64,000 nt of DNA from Pectinophora gossypiella. Taxonomy: Eukaryota > Arthropoda > Insecta > Lepidoptera > Gelechiidae. The stretch spans positions 7,998,678-8,062,677 of the forward strand of contig NC_065419.1 in the NCBI RefSeq assembly GCF_024362695.1. Direction: 5' to 3'. A program made the position numbers and the translations under genes. Below, piece by piece: positions 1 through 12,100 of this stretch. The notes below the pieces were generated by a model. That model was not told the origin of the DNA, did no database searches, and saw only the letters and a program-made list of their open reading frames with translations. Each line of letters starts with the position of its first letter. Positions within the stretch are counted from its first letter, which is position 1.

Positions 1-2419
1 AATCAAAGAGGAAAATTCCCGACGTAAATAGCCCTTTATAGACTCGATGATAAAAAGCCCCAGCAAGGTAAATGAGCGTAAATTTAAATAGGTGCCCATT
101 CTACCTTGATATTTGGGAAGGTAAAACCTCTTATTACAAATATTTTAACATTTCTTCCAATTTTGAACCTAATGCAAATTAAAATTGACGACGAAAGCAC
201 GAATGACTTAAGCGTACCTGAGATTGACTTGACGAAAATACTGATAATTTAGTAGGTATACTTTTTCTTTTAAGGAATTAATGTTAAACAATAAATCATC
301 GCTAATATGATTTCGTCCTTTTTGAGTGCCAATATTGGAAGGTGCGAATCTTTGTCATTTATTTGTGATGTGATAACACGACTGTTGAATTCCTCAAAAA
401 ATTCCGACCTCAACTTTACAGCGGCTTTCTGTCATCAAGTTCCGGGTAGGTAGCAAATTGATATTGGACCGCAACTACATATTACTTTGCGAAGTGCCCA
501 TCTCTCTGCTCCGAGCCGTCTTTGAGTAAACCCGGAAAATCCCTTTCTAAGTGCAACGCAAGCACGACTAACGTGAACTCTGATAGAAAAGCTTCTAACA
601 CTGAACATACTTTTGTTTTTGCGACCGCACCGTGTTGGGTGTCGAGGTAGCCAAGTTCTAAATGAGGTTTACTAAGCGGCGAAACTGTCTAGCTTAAAAA
701 TAGACCCTTACCTAATCATGTACTCGCATCTCGTGCGATGACGTGCTTTGCATCTAGATCGGATGGCTCCCACTCAACTCTAATGCCACCTAAGAGCCAC
801 TCCTTCTTACCTACATAGATATCATCGCCACTACTCTAGGTGGTTTGAGATCGATACTCCAATACTGCACCCAGAATCTTATTTATGAAATGGAGATCTT
901 CATTACCGAGTTAACAATACACGTTCAAATATTAGTCTTTGAATGACACAATAGAGTTAAATACACCGACTAAGCTTATCTACTGGAGAACTCTTGAGGA
1001 TTACAGACAAACATTTCTCACCGTCTACTCCAATTAGGTGGGTATTTGTGTAAGCAGATACGTCCCCTCCAGAATGAAGTGTTATGGTTAGGTAGGTACA
1101 TGTATATAGACTAAACAGAATATATCAAACAATAGATCCTTCTCGTTACGATGAGCTGCAGCGTCGACATGAAATTTGGCGGTACGGGAGTCGTAAAGAT
1201 GAATATAATGACATGTTTGTATTATATTAGAATAGTAATGAAAATTAAAGCTTAACATTAACAAAAATTTTCCACAACATTATACGAGACGAAAAAAAAG
1301 AAAAATAAGTAATGAAAACAACAATTTCAATTTAAATAAGAGGGTCTCGTAACGCAGTAAAATTCAGAACTCATACTGAATGACCAACGAGCAGAACGAC
1401 GTTGACCTCACGATTTTAATTATTCGCATTTTAATAACCGAGTCAAAGCCTGGGCATTATGAAGAGCTCTATCTAAAGTCGGTTCTGTCAGCCTGTCTTT
1501 ACCTATACAACCTATTTGTAACACTTTAAATTGTTCACACAAACTTTGTTAATAAATTGGAGTTGTGGAGCCGCGGCCAGCCTTCTTCAAACGACCAAAG
1601 GAGGTCGTCCTTTGAGTCTTGAATTCTTCTAAAAGTTAATTAACTTAAAATCTACCTTAGACTAATATAGTTAAATTCAGTTTCTCGCAAAGTCATCATC
1701 GGTTCCGCTCAGCGACATTAATTGAATTTGTTTGGTTAGGTTAAGATTTTAGGAAATTGGAAAATATTTACAATATTTTACTCCTGTTGCGAAATGTGTA
1801 GTGAAATTTTATTAACATCAAACCATTGCTCGCTAAACCTTTTTGTGAAGCATGAAAAACCAATTTATTTTTTTTTTAGTAGCTTCTGAAGGCAGTTCAG
1901 CAGAGAGTCGTACGTGCTGGCTGAAATTGTACGTGTCGCCACGACACAGTCGACATCAAAAATAAGCGGAAATGAACATCGGCAATTACGTAGACTTTGA
2001 TCTCAATTACATCTAATACACTTAGCGCTCCCGTGGACCGAATATAATGTTTGCCAAGCAAATATCACACACGAAGTCGATTCAAGTTTACCAATATTGA
2101 TTCCTTAGGGTGGGAGTTCGGTGGAGCCCTACTCATTACTTATACAAGCTGACTGGCACAAACACATTACATAAATCATGTTGCTGCGGTTCTTGTTGCT
2201 TCGATACTGTGCTGCGGTTTCCACCTCCAGAGAACAAAAATGCTCGTACGTAAATGCAAGGTACCTAAACATTTTTTCGCTTACAGAATTACAATGTACG
2301 ATCACGAGTATGTTTAGAGTAGAGCAGAGTCCATTGAACTATTACCCTTTAGGGTGGTAATTGGTTTTATTTGAAATTAATCGTCTAACTCTTCTTGGTA
2401 AATTTGCTGCCCTGCGAAC

Positions 2420-2560
2420 TCTATGAACTCTTCTCATACATACATAAACTCACGCCTATTTTCCACCGGGATAAGCAGAGACTATGGAATTCTATTTGCT
2501 TCGATCCTGATATACTTCTCTTGCTTCCTCCACATTCATCAACCGTTTAATACACGCACT
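2420..2560. repeat. Dispersed moth repeat fragment (AAACTCACGCC family)
   Basis: The segment starting with ATAAACTCACGCCTATTTTC resembles text seen again near 11405 and, reversed, at 27001-27095. It appears to be a fragment of an interspersed repeat. The family name is not known to me. Confidence 0.45.
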
Positions 2561-3904
2561 TCACAAATATTTCATTTTCACTTCAGAAATAAAACAAATC
2601 TTCGAAAATATGTTCAATATCTGTTAATATTTAAACTGGTTTACTGAGTTGCGTCTTTTCAATTCTATTTTAGGAGTAAGCTTCTCTTGGTTTTAACTAA
2701 CCACGAACAAGTCAAAAGGTGCTTTGTGCCTAAATTTGTTCGAAACAAACTTGAATTTTGTGCCTAATGAAAGAGGGGCGAGACCGTTAGAAGTTCAGGG
2801 CCAAAGGGCTAGACTGCCTATTACCCTACAATGGGTTGGCGAGGCTTCGGTTTGAATGCCTGAAGTCACAAGTTGTATGAGAGGAAAACTTTCCCATAGC
2901 TACAACTTTCACTCTTTCCCTAATGGACTGCCAAGTGCGGTTGCTATGGAAACGTAATTACACTCTCGTACAGTCGTAAATGCAGAATATATTATGTTAT
3001 CTCGTCATTTATTTTCGTAACTACCAAATATTTTAAGACGGTACCCTGTACGAGAATTAAGACAGTTTAATAAATTGAAACGTTCTCGAAACTTTTTAAT
3101 TTAATACGACAATCCGCTTAACCAGAAGAAATTCAAAAGATTAAAAGTCAAGGACATCAACTTTGACGAAAGAGTCAATATTAAATGAAAGCTTGTTTCG
3201 GGTTGATCGTCGAATACCTGATTTTATTTGGAAGAAAATCAAAGATGGCCCATTGGGTCGTCTGATTGGCATCGACCAAAAACTTCGAAGGCCATCGATG
3301 AAACTTGAGTGATCGTTATTGATTGATTTGTTCCCAGTGGTATTCTTTTGTTCGTGGATAAGTTAGAGGATTTGATGTGTTTGTTGTTGAACATTGTTAC
3401 GTAACATCAAACATGAGACGAGCCCAAAGTGATTTATTTTGTGCAAAGTTATTTAAGTAAACTAAGTGTTAGAGAAACGAGTTCTGAGAATATGTGGTGT
3501 TTCAGGGGCAATATTAGTTAACCTAATATAAAGGTTATCGACCATCATAGACGGCACCTATCACGTTGGTCTATCAAAAAGCTTGGTGAAGTGTGGATAC
3601 TTAGTTCATCGTGCGATGGATGGACTTCTGACTATGAATTGGGAATATAGGCGTGAACTTACATTGTGTGTTTTTTCATTAACAGTATTTGCGGACCGAT
3701 ACGACCTTCAAACCTTCAAAAAAAGAGCATACTCCTATTGTGACCCCTCTGGTGTTGCGAATGTATGGGCGACGGTAATTGCTGACCATCAGGCGATCCA
3801 TCTGCTCGTTAGCCTCTATTTTATAAAAAACATCTTATTTTAAATTGTACGGTCATTTTCAATACAAAGATATACCTACTTATGTAAGTATTTTACCTTA
3901 AACC

Positions 3905-4165
3905 AATGACTTCAATTGGTTTTCGAATCCATGTTTGGATCATAAATTATTATCACTGCTCGGCGGTGTATGAAAACATCGTGAGGAAACGCACATTCCC
4001 GAGAAATGCATTTTCGGAGGTATGTGACCTAACCTGTATTGGGGTGGTTTTCCCTTAGGGGGTTTGGAAGGTTGCAGTCGCTTCTGTTAAATACCGGACT
4101 TGTCAAATCTTTAGGTTAGGTAAGCGGACCCCGTGAAAAACGGGATAACGGTAGGGAGATGATGA
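3905..4165 (+). repeat. SINE B fragment (tRNA head missing)
   Basis: Shares long stretches with the complete copy at 7969-8298: GTTTGGATCATAAAT, AAAACATCGTGAGGAAAC, the CAGTCGCTTCTGTTAAATAC block and the tail TAGGTAAGCGGACC through GGGATAACGGTAGGGAGATG. The tRNA-like head is absent, so this is a 5'-truncated copy in the plus orientation. Confidence 0.7.
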
Positions 4166-5325
4166 AGTTACTACCCAGTCAGGAGGATTTCAATACTCCA
4201 GAGTCCAGATTGATCCTCAAGTTTTACTTAAAGTCGTACCATAAAAATACCCGCGGCTAACTTTTCAAGTCATAAAAATATTCAGGGTAGCGTCTGAGCT
4301 CGTTCTTCATTGATATTGATGTCGAGAACTTTTTATTTACTTTGCAATTTCTTCGTCGTCGCTATGACTCATTTCATGGAAAAATTCCAACAATTTTTAT
4401 TGGAAGAAATATATATTTTTTTATTTAATTAACAAACAATTTCAATTAATTTCTAAAATTTCCGCTCCGTCAGGGATAGCAGTCTGACCTTTATGTATAT
4501 AGATATAGGTATGCCAGTGCGACAAAATTTTTCAAGGAATAATTCCAACATGTTTTATTATTTATTTACAGAGTAATTTAATGCGTATGGCGTGAAAACA
4601 ATATATAAACTAGATAAAAAAGAAAAACAAGACTATAAACAACAAAAACAAGTAGTCCACGAAAAATTGTACAACATTTTATATTGGAATAAAATTCTTT
4701 GTTCAGCACGACGTAACAAATTTAATATCTTTACTTAATAATGTGGTAAACAAACTACAAAGAAATTATACTCTTTGTACCAAGATAAAAGTTTATTTTT
4801 TAATATGTAGCGTTAGGTGGTTTCTCAAATTAAGCTCTATTGATTTCTATTGTACCTTCTAGGGACACAGAGAGCATTGCTGATACAATAGGTAGATATG
4901 GTTGAACTTAAACTTGGTTATGCTATTCTCGTGTAATTAATTTAAAATATGATTTTACAAAAGAGCTTACATTAAATAATAACAATATTCCAACTGTAGA
5001 AGTCTTCTCCTGCAGAGTGTGCGCTAGAATTTGCCGCTTCAGAATCGACTTGCACAGCCATGAAAAGTGCATCACTTCGCGACAATGACAATTATGAATC
5101 GTCTGAAACAAACGTATGAGGCCTATAATGAAATAATAATATTTAAAATACAATGAAAGTGGGAAACATTCCACGTTACTTATGGATTATAGCACATATT
5201 TTATATTTTGATGTCTAATTTAGACGCTATTAAGCTGCTAATTACTAGCTTTTGAGTATGTTTTCCTTCGAATATTATTATAAAAGTATTCTCTTTAGGC
5301 ATCCCAGAGTCGACAAAGCAGTGGA

Positions 5326-5459
5326 CGTTGTACATCTCTCTCGTCACTAGCAAAAAAAAAGCCAGCTAGAAAAAATATCTTTGTTTAGAGATAAGCTTAC
5401 CTGTACTGTCCGTTTTCTTTGTTATTTTTGTCTGTTTTATATATAGTGGACAAATAAAT
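5326..5459 (+). mobile_element. LINE 3' end (5'-truncated)
   Basis: A 130-bp segment with TTTAGAGATAAGCTTACCTG, TTTTCTTTGTTATTTTTGTC and a terminal GGACAAATAAATAAGTAC. The same segment occurs inverted at 10316-10445. It looks like the 3' untranslated end and short A-rich tail of a truncated non-LTR retrotransposon. Confidence 0.55.
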
Positions 5460-5590
5460 AAGTACATGAAGGTTATTGTTAGGCCGGGATGAACGTGTTA
5501 ACCATTACACCACCGGGTCCTCCTGTCCACGCGAAATTTTTCGATCTATGTATCGTCATTAAACCCACGCTGGCGCTATCTATCTAAAAT

Positions 5591-5961
5591 ATTGGTGCTG
5601 ATTCCTGTAGACACAATCTAATTTTATTTTAAGTTATATCTGTCATTTTCTTATCCGCCGAAAAGGAAAGGGACGGGTAATAGACAAGCATTAAATTTAT
5701 GGAACACACGTCAATTTTAAGCATAATCAAAAACAACCCTATAAAATTTTTACATTGGCTAATAACCCGACACAATTAAATTGACAGCACACGTCAGACG
5801 GCTTGTGTCCTTTTTGATTCGTCCGGGTTATTCATTCATTTACTCATTCTTCCTAAAATTAAGAGCTGTCATTCATTTTGCCTTTCCTTTTCGGTGGATA
5901 AAAAAATGACAAGTATAACTTAAAGTAAAATTAGGAGGTGTCTGCAGGAATCGGGGCCATT
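5591..5961. mobile_element. MITE family M1, full copy with long terminal inverted repeats
   Basis: The left end (ATTGGTGCTGATTCCTGTAG) is matched by the inverted right end (CTGCAGGAATCGGGGCCAT). Further in, the inverted arms contain CATTTTCTTATCCGCCGAAA on the left and CTTTTCGGTGGATAAAAAAA on the right. The arms are close to 100 bp, so the element can fold into a long hairpin. A second full copy lies at 44180-44483 and a partial one at 13303-13533. No coding capacity. Confidence 0.8.
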
Positions 5962-6143
5962 GAGTACATATATTTCCATATATTGATTACAAATAGATCA
6001 CGCTCGTCCCGGCTTGACAGGAGCTGCGGGTTCAAGTACCGTCCGAGTCAGATTTTTTTGGTTTAATTTTCTCTTTGTGAGTTTCTCTAAGCACGGGTGA
6101 GTGTTATAACATAAAAATCCATAAAGTTTGTTGTTTGTTACAG

Positions 6144-9100
6144 GCAACCCTCGCAACAAATGCGCGCTGCAGCCGGGACACAGCCTGATGGACTGGATCC
6201 GGCTGGGCAATTCGGGCAAGGACCTCACCGGCGTCGGCGGTCGCGTACGACCCGTCTCGCCTGCTGAATTAGCCGCGCATAACACGCAGAGTACGTCTTA
6301 CTATTAGCACACCCCGGACACCTTATACAAAAAACCTCGTTTTACACAGACACTACACATTGACGTTATCGCACATCTGAAGCGCATTTGAACATAAAGT
6401 AAAACCAAGCGGGGTGAGGTAAACCCAGCTCAGCCGCTGGTGGGGAGCGGAGAGTTGCCGTTCCATACGTAGTATTATTCCTTATTCGATGCTATTAGTG
6501 TTTAATTATTATATAACAGAAACAGACTATATACCTACGTTTCACTGCTAGGCACAGACTCTTCAATCAACCGGAGGGAGTATGGAGCATACTCCACCAC
6601 ACTATTGTCCACGGGCTGTGAAGACATTTTTAGACGGCTAATAGCCGGTTTTAACGTGCCCTCCGAAGCACGGAATCATCTTACTTTTTCGGACAATCTG
6701 GTAATTCAAGCCTCTAATATCCGTAACAAACAAAGGACAGTCTCACATAGTGATTTCGGCAATGTCCCCATCGGGAATCGTACCCGGACCTCCAGTTTGT
6801 GAGCCCAACGCTATAAGCACTACACAGAGGCTACCTACTAGATACGAGTATTGGCGTGGTGCCGGCAACGAGTCTGAAAACAAACGGAGCTTTCTATTGT
6901 CACGAAAGACCGCGGAGAAACATAAGCCCTGTACTAATGGGTTTACAGGCTCGTGCATAAACTAACACCTATATTCCATCTCTTTCTAATTTTTATCCTG
7001 TTTTCACTCAGACGATTCACAGCATTATGACCACAATAAATTCATCCTAATGATAATTATGGTAACGATGTGGTGTTTGGTGAAACGTACTTAGTGGTAA
7101 ATAAAGGCGTGACCACTTCAACCTTTACAAAATGACATTGCACGATCGATTGTCATGAACATCGTAATTGCTCTACATTGGAAGCAATTAACTAGTTTTA
7201 TATCATAATTAGCTATGATTTTTTTGTTTAGATTAGATAGATAGATAAAATCTTTATTTCTTTATTACGTAACCATTAGTCTTCTTCTTCTATCGTGTGG
7301 ATTGTGTGGTAGTTCAGCAACCCCATCAACCCCGGTGTCAGGGTAACTATTGAGCCGCCAAAGGCCCGTGATATGATGCATGACTAAGTACTAACTTACA
7401 TCATTAAGTAGTAACCGGGCTTAACGTGCATTCCGAAGGCATTCCGAACTTTCGGACAATCAGGTGATCAGCCTGTAATTTCCTAACCAAACTAAGGATC
7501 ACAAAGTGATTTTTGTGATATGTACCCACCGGGATTCGAACCCGGGACATCCGGACCGTGAGCCCAGCGCTCAACCACTGGACCACGGAGGCCGTTAACA
7601 ACTACTTAGTAACATAGATATTATACCTGTACCTAATTACACTGCATTGGAGGGATAGGTAGACCCTGTTAGTAATGGCTATCGACGCATGCGAGACCTT
7701 GAGATGAACAGAGGCAGATGGGTAAAGGTTATACTTAGTACTACTTATAGGCTGTTTCTCTTGTGATTCGACTTAAAATTATAACTGTATGCATCCGATG
7801 TAAAATCAAGTAGTACGTAGTATCAAGTAGTATTTAGTAACATAAATAAACTGCTCATCAAATCTTATTGCTGTGTGTAAGCTACCTCATTTACTTAAAA
7901 GGGTATAATATGAAGCATTATGCTTGGGTTGGTGAAGGTTTTTCATGTATTAATTCCCGAAAAATGTGAGCCTTGGTTGCCCAGTTTGTAGAACGCTTGC
8001 CTCTCACTTTGAGGTCGCAGGTTCGAATCCATCACAAACCTAAACCAATGATTTTCGAAATTGTTTTCGTTCATGTTTGGATCATAAATGATTACCATGT
8101 GCTCAGCGGTGAAGGAAAACATCGTGAGGAAACCCACATTCCCGAGGTATATGACCTAACATGGATTGGGCTGATTTTTCCTTCGCGGGTTGGAAGGTCA
8201 GACAGACAGTCGCTTCGGTAAAAAACCGAACCTGTCAAATCATCAGATTAGGTAAGCGGGCCCTGTGAAAAATGGGATAATGCTAGGGGGATGAATCACC
8301 GAAAAATGTGCTCGAAGAATGCTCACAGTACCGTCCTTGTCTAACAATGCAGAGCTTTACATAGTTAATGGTTTTTGATCAATAGGCGCAACTGGGTTAC
8401 GATAGCCATAGGTAGATGTATCATTGAATATTTAAAGTGCGTTCACTCTAGATAGATAGATAGATAGATAAAATACTCACACACACTTACACTCTAGCCG
8501 ACTTTGTACAGAAAAAGACACAAAAATTTGTTATTCTTCTTTAGTTTATTTTTGCGTCCTTAACGTGGTTGTCACATGCAGTTGAGTTAATGTAAATCTT
8601 TGTTACAGAGGACGCCTGGTTAGCCATTCGAGGTCGAGTCTACAATATTACACATTATTTGCCTTATCATCCTGGAGGTAAGTTTTATAATAAATTAGTA
8701 GTAAATATACGCACCTAATGCTGACTCTGAAAATATGTAGTTATTTAATAGTGGTATGTATTTTCCCTAGGACCCGAAGAACTGATGCGTGGAGCGGGTA
8801 TGGATGCAACTCAATTGTTCGACAAAGTCCATCCTTGGGTCAACTACGACTCGCTCCTAGCAAAATGTCTCATCGGCCCCCTCCGCTTCGACCTGCCAGA
8901 AGCAGATGAAATATTCGACTCCAATCCTTCCCCGAAATCCGACCGCCTAAGAGAACCGTCTAAAGCACAAGAATTAGTCAGAAAATCTATGGAGAACTTA
9001 GCCAATTGCATAACTCCCGTTAGAAAAAGAATAACTTCAAAAAGTGATGAGAATGTCAAAGGAAATAGTCCGCCCAGTAAAATAATGCAAAGTTTGATTC

Positions 9101-12100
9101 AGTCGAGCGACCTGCCAGTTTCTATTAGCCGGAGAGCAGCGTCGAGTCCTGTCAAAACGGCAGGCAAAACTTGCGACTTGCCGCCGTCACTGCGGTATGA
9201 TTGGATCCAGACGTCGACCAAGTTAACGATATCGGTGTACACGGGCCCGCTGGCCAACCCGGGCGGTTGTGCCCGGATTCACGACGGAGTGCTCTTAATC
9301 GAAGTAGCGACAGATGGCTGGCTCCGGACGATTAAATTGGTGCCTGAGGCGAAATTGCAGGAACCATTACAGCTGCGAACGTTCACGGAGAGCGGGAAAA
9401 TAGAAGTACGTATATTTTGCTTAAATCGGATACCGTATTTACTGTCTACGGATACCTATTGCGGTTTGCAAATACTGTGCTCAATCACTGAACTATTTCT
9501 ACAAATTGAAATCTCCACATTCGTGATGTCAGGATTTAGGTAGTGATCCACATACTGCGACCGTGTCTCTACATTTTCAGTCGGATTGTGGATATTGGAA
9601 GCGAAACAATTTTATATCAATTTAGAAACCCCAAACGCGATTACGATATTTCCTCGAGTTGAAATTTAATATCGACATCGTCTCCCGTTTAAGATCTTAA
9701 TAGATAGCTTTAAAAATATACCTAACAGGCCTCTTTTAGAAATGGTTTATAATATTTTCTCCTGCAATCGGCACGTGTATTATCAGCATGAATGATTCGA
9801 AATGCATTTTAATGATCGAAATCAGAATGATGATGAATCAATGAATTAATCCAATGGCTTTATCGTTGTATTGAGGATACCAAACTTATCCACATCAAAT
9901 TGGTTTAGACCGGTAGGTATCGTGTTTTATCTCTATTTTATGTCAAAGCCTTAAAGCTCAAGGCTTTACTAAAGTTTGGACGATGCATCGTTTCTGTCGG
10001 CCGAGCTAAACGACTACTTACGACAACAATAAAAGAGTATAATGTGTCTCTAACTATTTCGGTATAAACCAACTCAAGGCTGATAAGTTTGGGTACCTAC
10101 ATCCTTATAGCTGTTACCTACGCGTTGTGGATTTGCAGCATGTGTGTTAAATGCGCATACATACAAACAAATCTCGTTCCTTACTTTTAAAAAATAGCTC
10201 AGTGTTCTGATTTATTAATTACTGGGGCGTTAAAAAGGCCACATCGAAGCCATTAATCTAAAAAAGCAATATTGCTTTTTTGACATTTGTTTGCAGTGCG
10301 CACTTACTTTTTTTTATTTATTTATTTGTACACAATAAAACAGACACAAGAAACATACAAAGAAAACAGATAGTACAGGCAAGCTTATCTCTAAATAAAG
10401 AGATTTCTTCCAGCTGACCTACGTGACAAGAGAGACTTTCAACGTATATAATATTATATAGATAGACATACATACTCAATTTGTCAAATTGCAATATTGC
10501 TTTCTTGGATGAATTGCTTCAATGTGGCCTTTTTAACCCCCCCCCCCCCCTGTACTAATAAAGCTATATGCGTATTTCACAGGTAATAGCCCAAAAAGAA
10601 GAGGCGGGTGTTTGGAAGAGCTGCGGCGAAGCGGCGTTAGGGACGCCGACAAAAGTGTCGTCTCCCCGGACAGTAGAGTGTCGCGTGGTGGACGTGGGAC
10701 GCGTGTCGCACGACACGTTACTACTCGCTGTCACGCCGCGGGCAGGGCCCGTCGTAGTGCCACTTGGTAGCCACGTCTGCGTGCATCGGAGGATAGCAGG
10801 TGAGACATCTATATTCTACCAAGGTGGCGCGTGGTGGACCTGTGGCACGTGCTGCATGACACGTTACTACTCGCTGTCACGTGTCGCTGGGTAGCCCACG
10901 CGTGAGTACAATCGAAGAGTGCAGTTGAGTTTCAGGACGTTATAACAAAAATGTAGGTATGGACGATCCCTGACAATCCCTGTTGTGTACCAAACCAGAG
11001 ATTTAGAAGCGAACCTTTCGCCGAGGTAAAAATGAGGGCTTTGCCTGTGTAAACACTGTTGACAATACATAGGTTTTATTCTCCAACGCATAAAGTAATC
11101 AAGCGATGTCAAGTAACTAGCTATCGTCTGCCGAATATGTTATCGTGCCATTTAGGCATCACGCATAGGTATGTATGTGTATCAAGTAATAGCAGACGAG
11201 AAAGGCATGCCTGCATTGCTCCAGTACAATACGTGATGCGCTTGAATTATTATCGTATTGCCTTGGCATCATGTCGGTGTACGTACCTATATCATTTGTA
11301 TAGCGAGCAAAACATGCCCCAGAGTAACAAGCCGTATACAGACAGATGTCGCACGATATGACGTCACAGGCTGATGCGCCTCGTGCCGAGTTCTTGTCAC
11401 ATACATACAATTATATAAACTCACGCTTGTGATACCTATTCGGGTGGACAGAGCCACAAATATTCAGAAGGCAAGTTGCAGCCACTATTCCCATCCGACC
11501 CATAGTCACACCGAGTTACCACACCGGTGTGACTATCAATAAAATTATCCTTACTCACACCATGGAATAAGCGTATTTTTTTATTTTCTGAATCAACCAG
11601 TGCCTGTTGATAGAAGATGGAATATTTCAGTAATTACTTTTCAGAGAAAAGTAAATATAAACAAAATAATCATTCAATTTAAATTAAAATACTCATCATA
11701 TTTTGTATTCCATTATTAAAAAATATCAGCCACACGTTTTGTCCCTTAATTTTTTTTCAGTTCTCACTATATAAAACACACAGTATAACGCCGCTTAGTT
11801 GGATAAATAAAAGTGTGACTGAGGATCATTTTATTGGTCCATACACACCAGTGTGGTAAGTAACTCGGTGTGACTATGGGTCGGTTGGGCCACTATTGAC
11901 GCGAAGTCACTTGATATCGTTACGATGTCACTAAAACCCTGTATAATAATCTATATATATATATATATAGGTTTTCTATATCATTTATAAGATATAATGT
12001 GTACTAAACATCATGTCACTCTGTCTGACGACCTCCGTGGTCCAGTGGTTGAGCGTTGAGCTCACGATCCGGAGGGCCCGGTTTCGAATCCCGGTGGGGA

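Larger units (their letters stand above)
1..6143. other. 5' spacer / possible first intron of Cyb5r4; no gene recognised
   Basis: No convincing exon was found here on either strand. The Cyb5r4 start codon must lie upstream of the first recognised exon (which begins in phase 1 at 6144), so its first exon is either somewhere in this stretch or to the left of the window. The stretch holds repeat debris: a common dispersed repeat around 2420-2560, a SINE fragment at 3905-4165, a LINE 3' end at 5326-5459 and a MITE at 5591-5961, each listed separately. The small open frames (for example 3583-3843) have no recognisable domain and AT-rich composition. Confidence 0.6.

Noticed and set aside
3583..3843. 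86-aa plus-strand open frame upstream of Cyb5r4
   Set aside because: No domain, no splice continuity to 6144, and no resemblance to the Cyb5r4 N-terminus.
8785..9543. Cyb5r4 exon 3 extended to the open-frame end
   Set aside because: A GT donor at 9406 follows a codon end, and the next exon resumes in phase 0; the last 46 codons are intronic.
12021..12100. tRNA gene candidates (also at 7530-7597, 7969-8045, 39330-39402)
   Set aside because: They have tRNA-like A and B boxes but continue into SINE bodies, occur in several copies and have target duplications; they are SINE heads.
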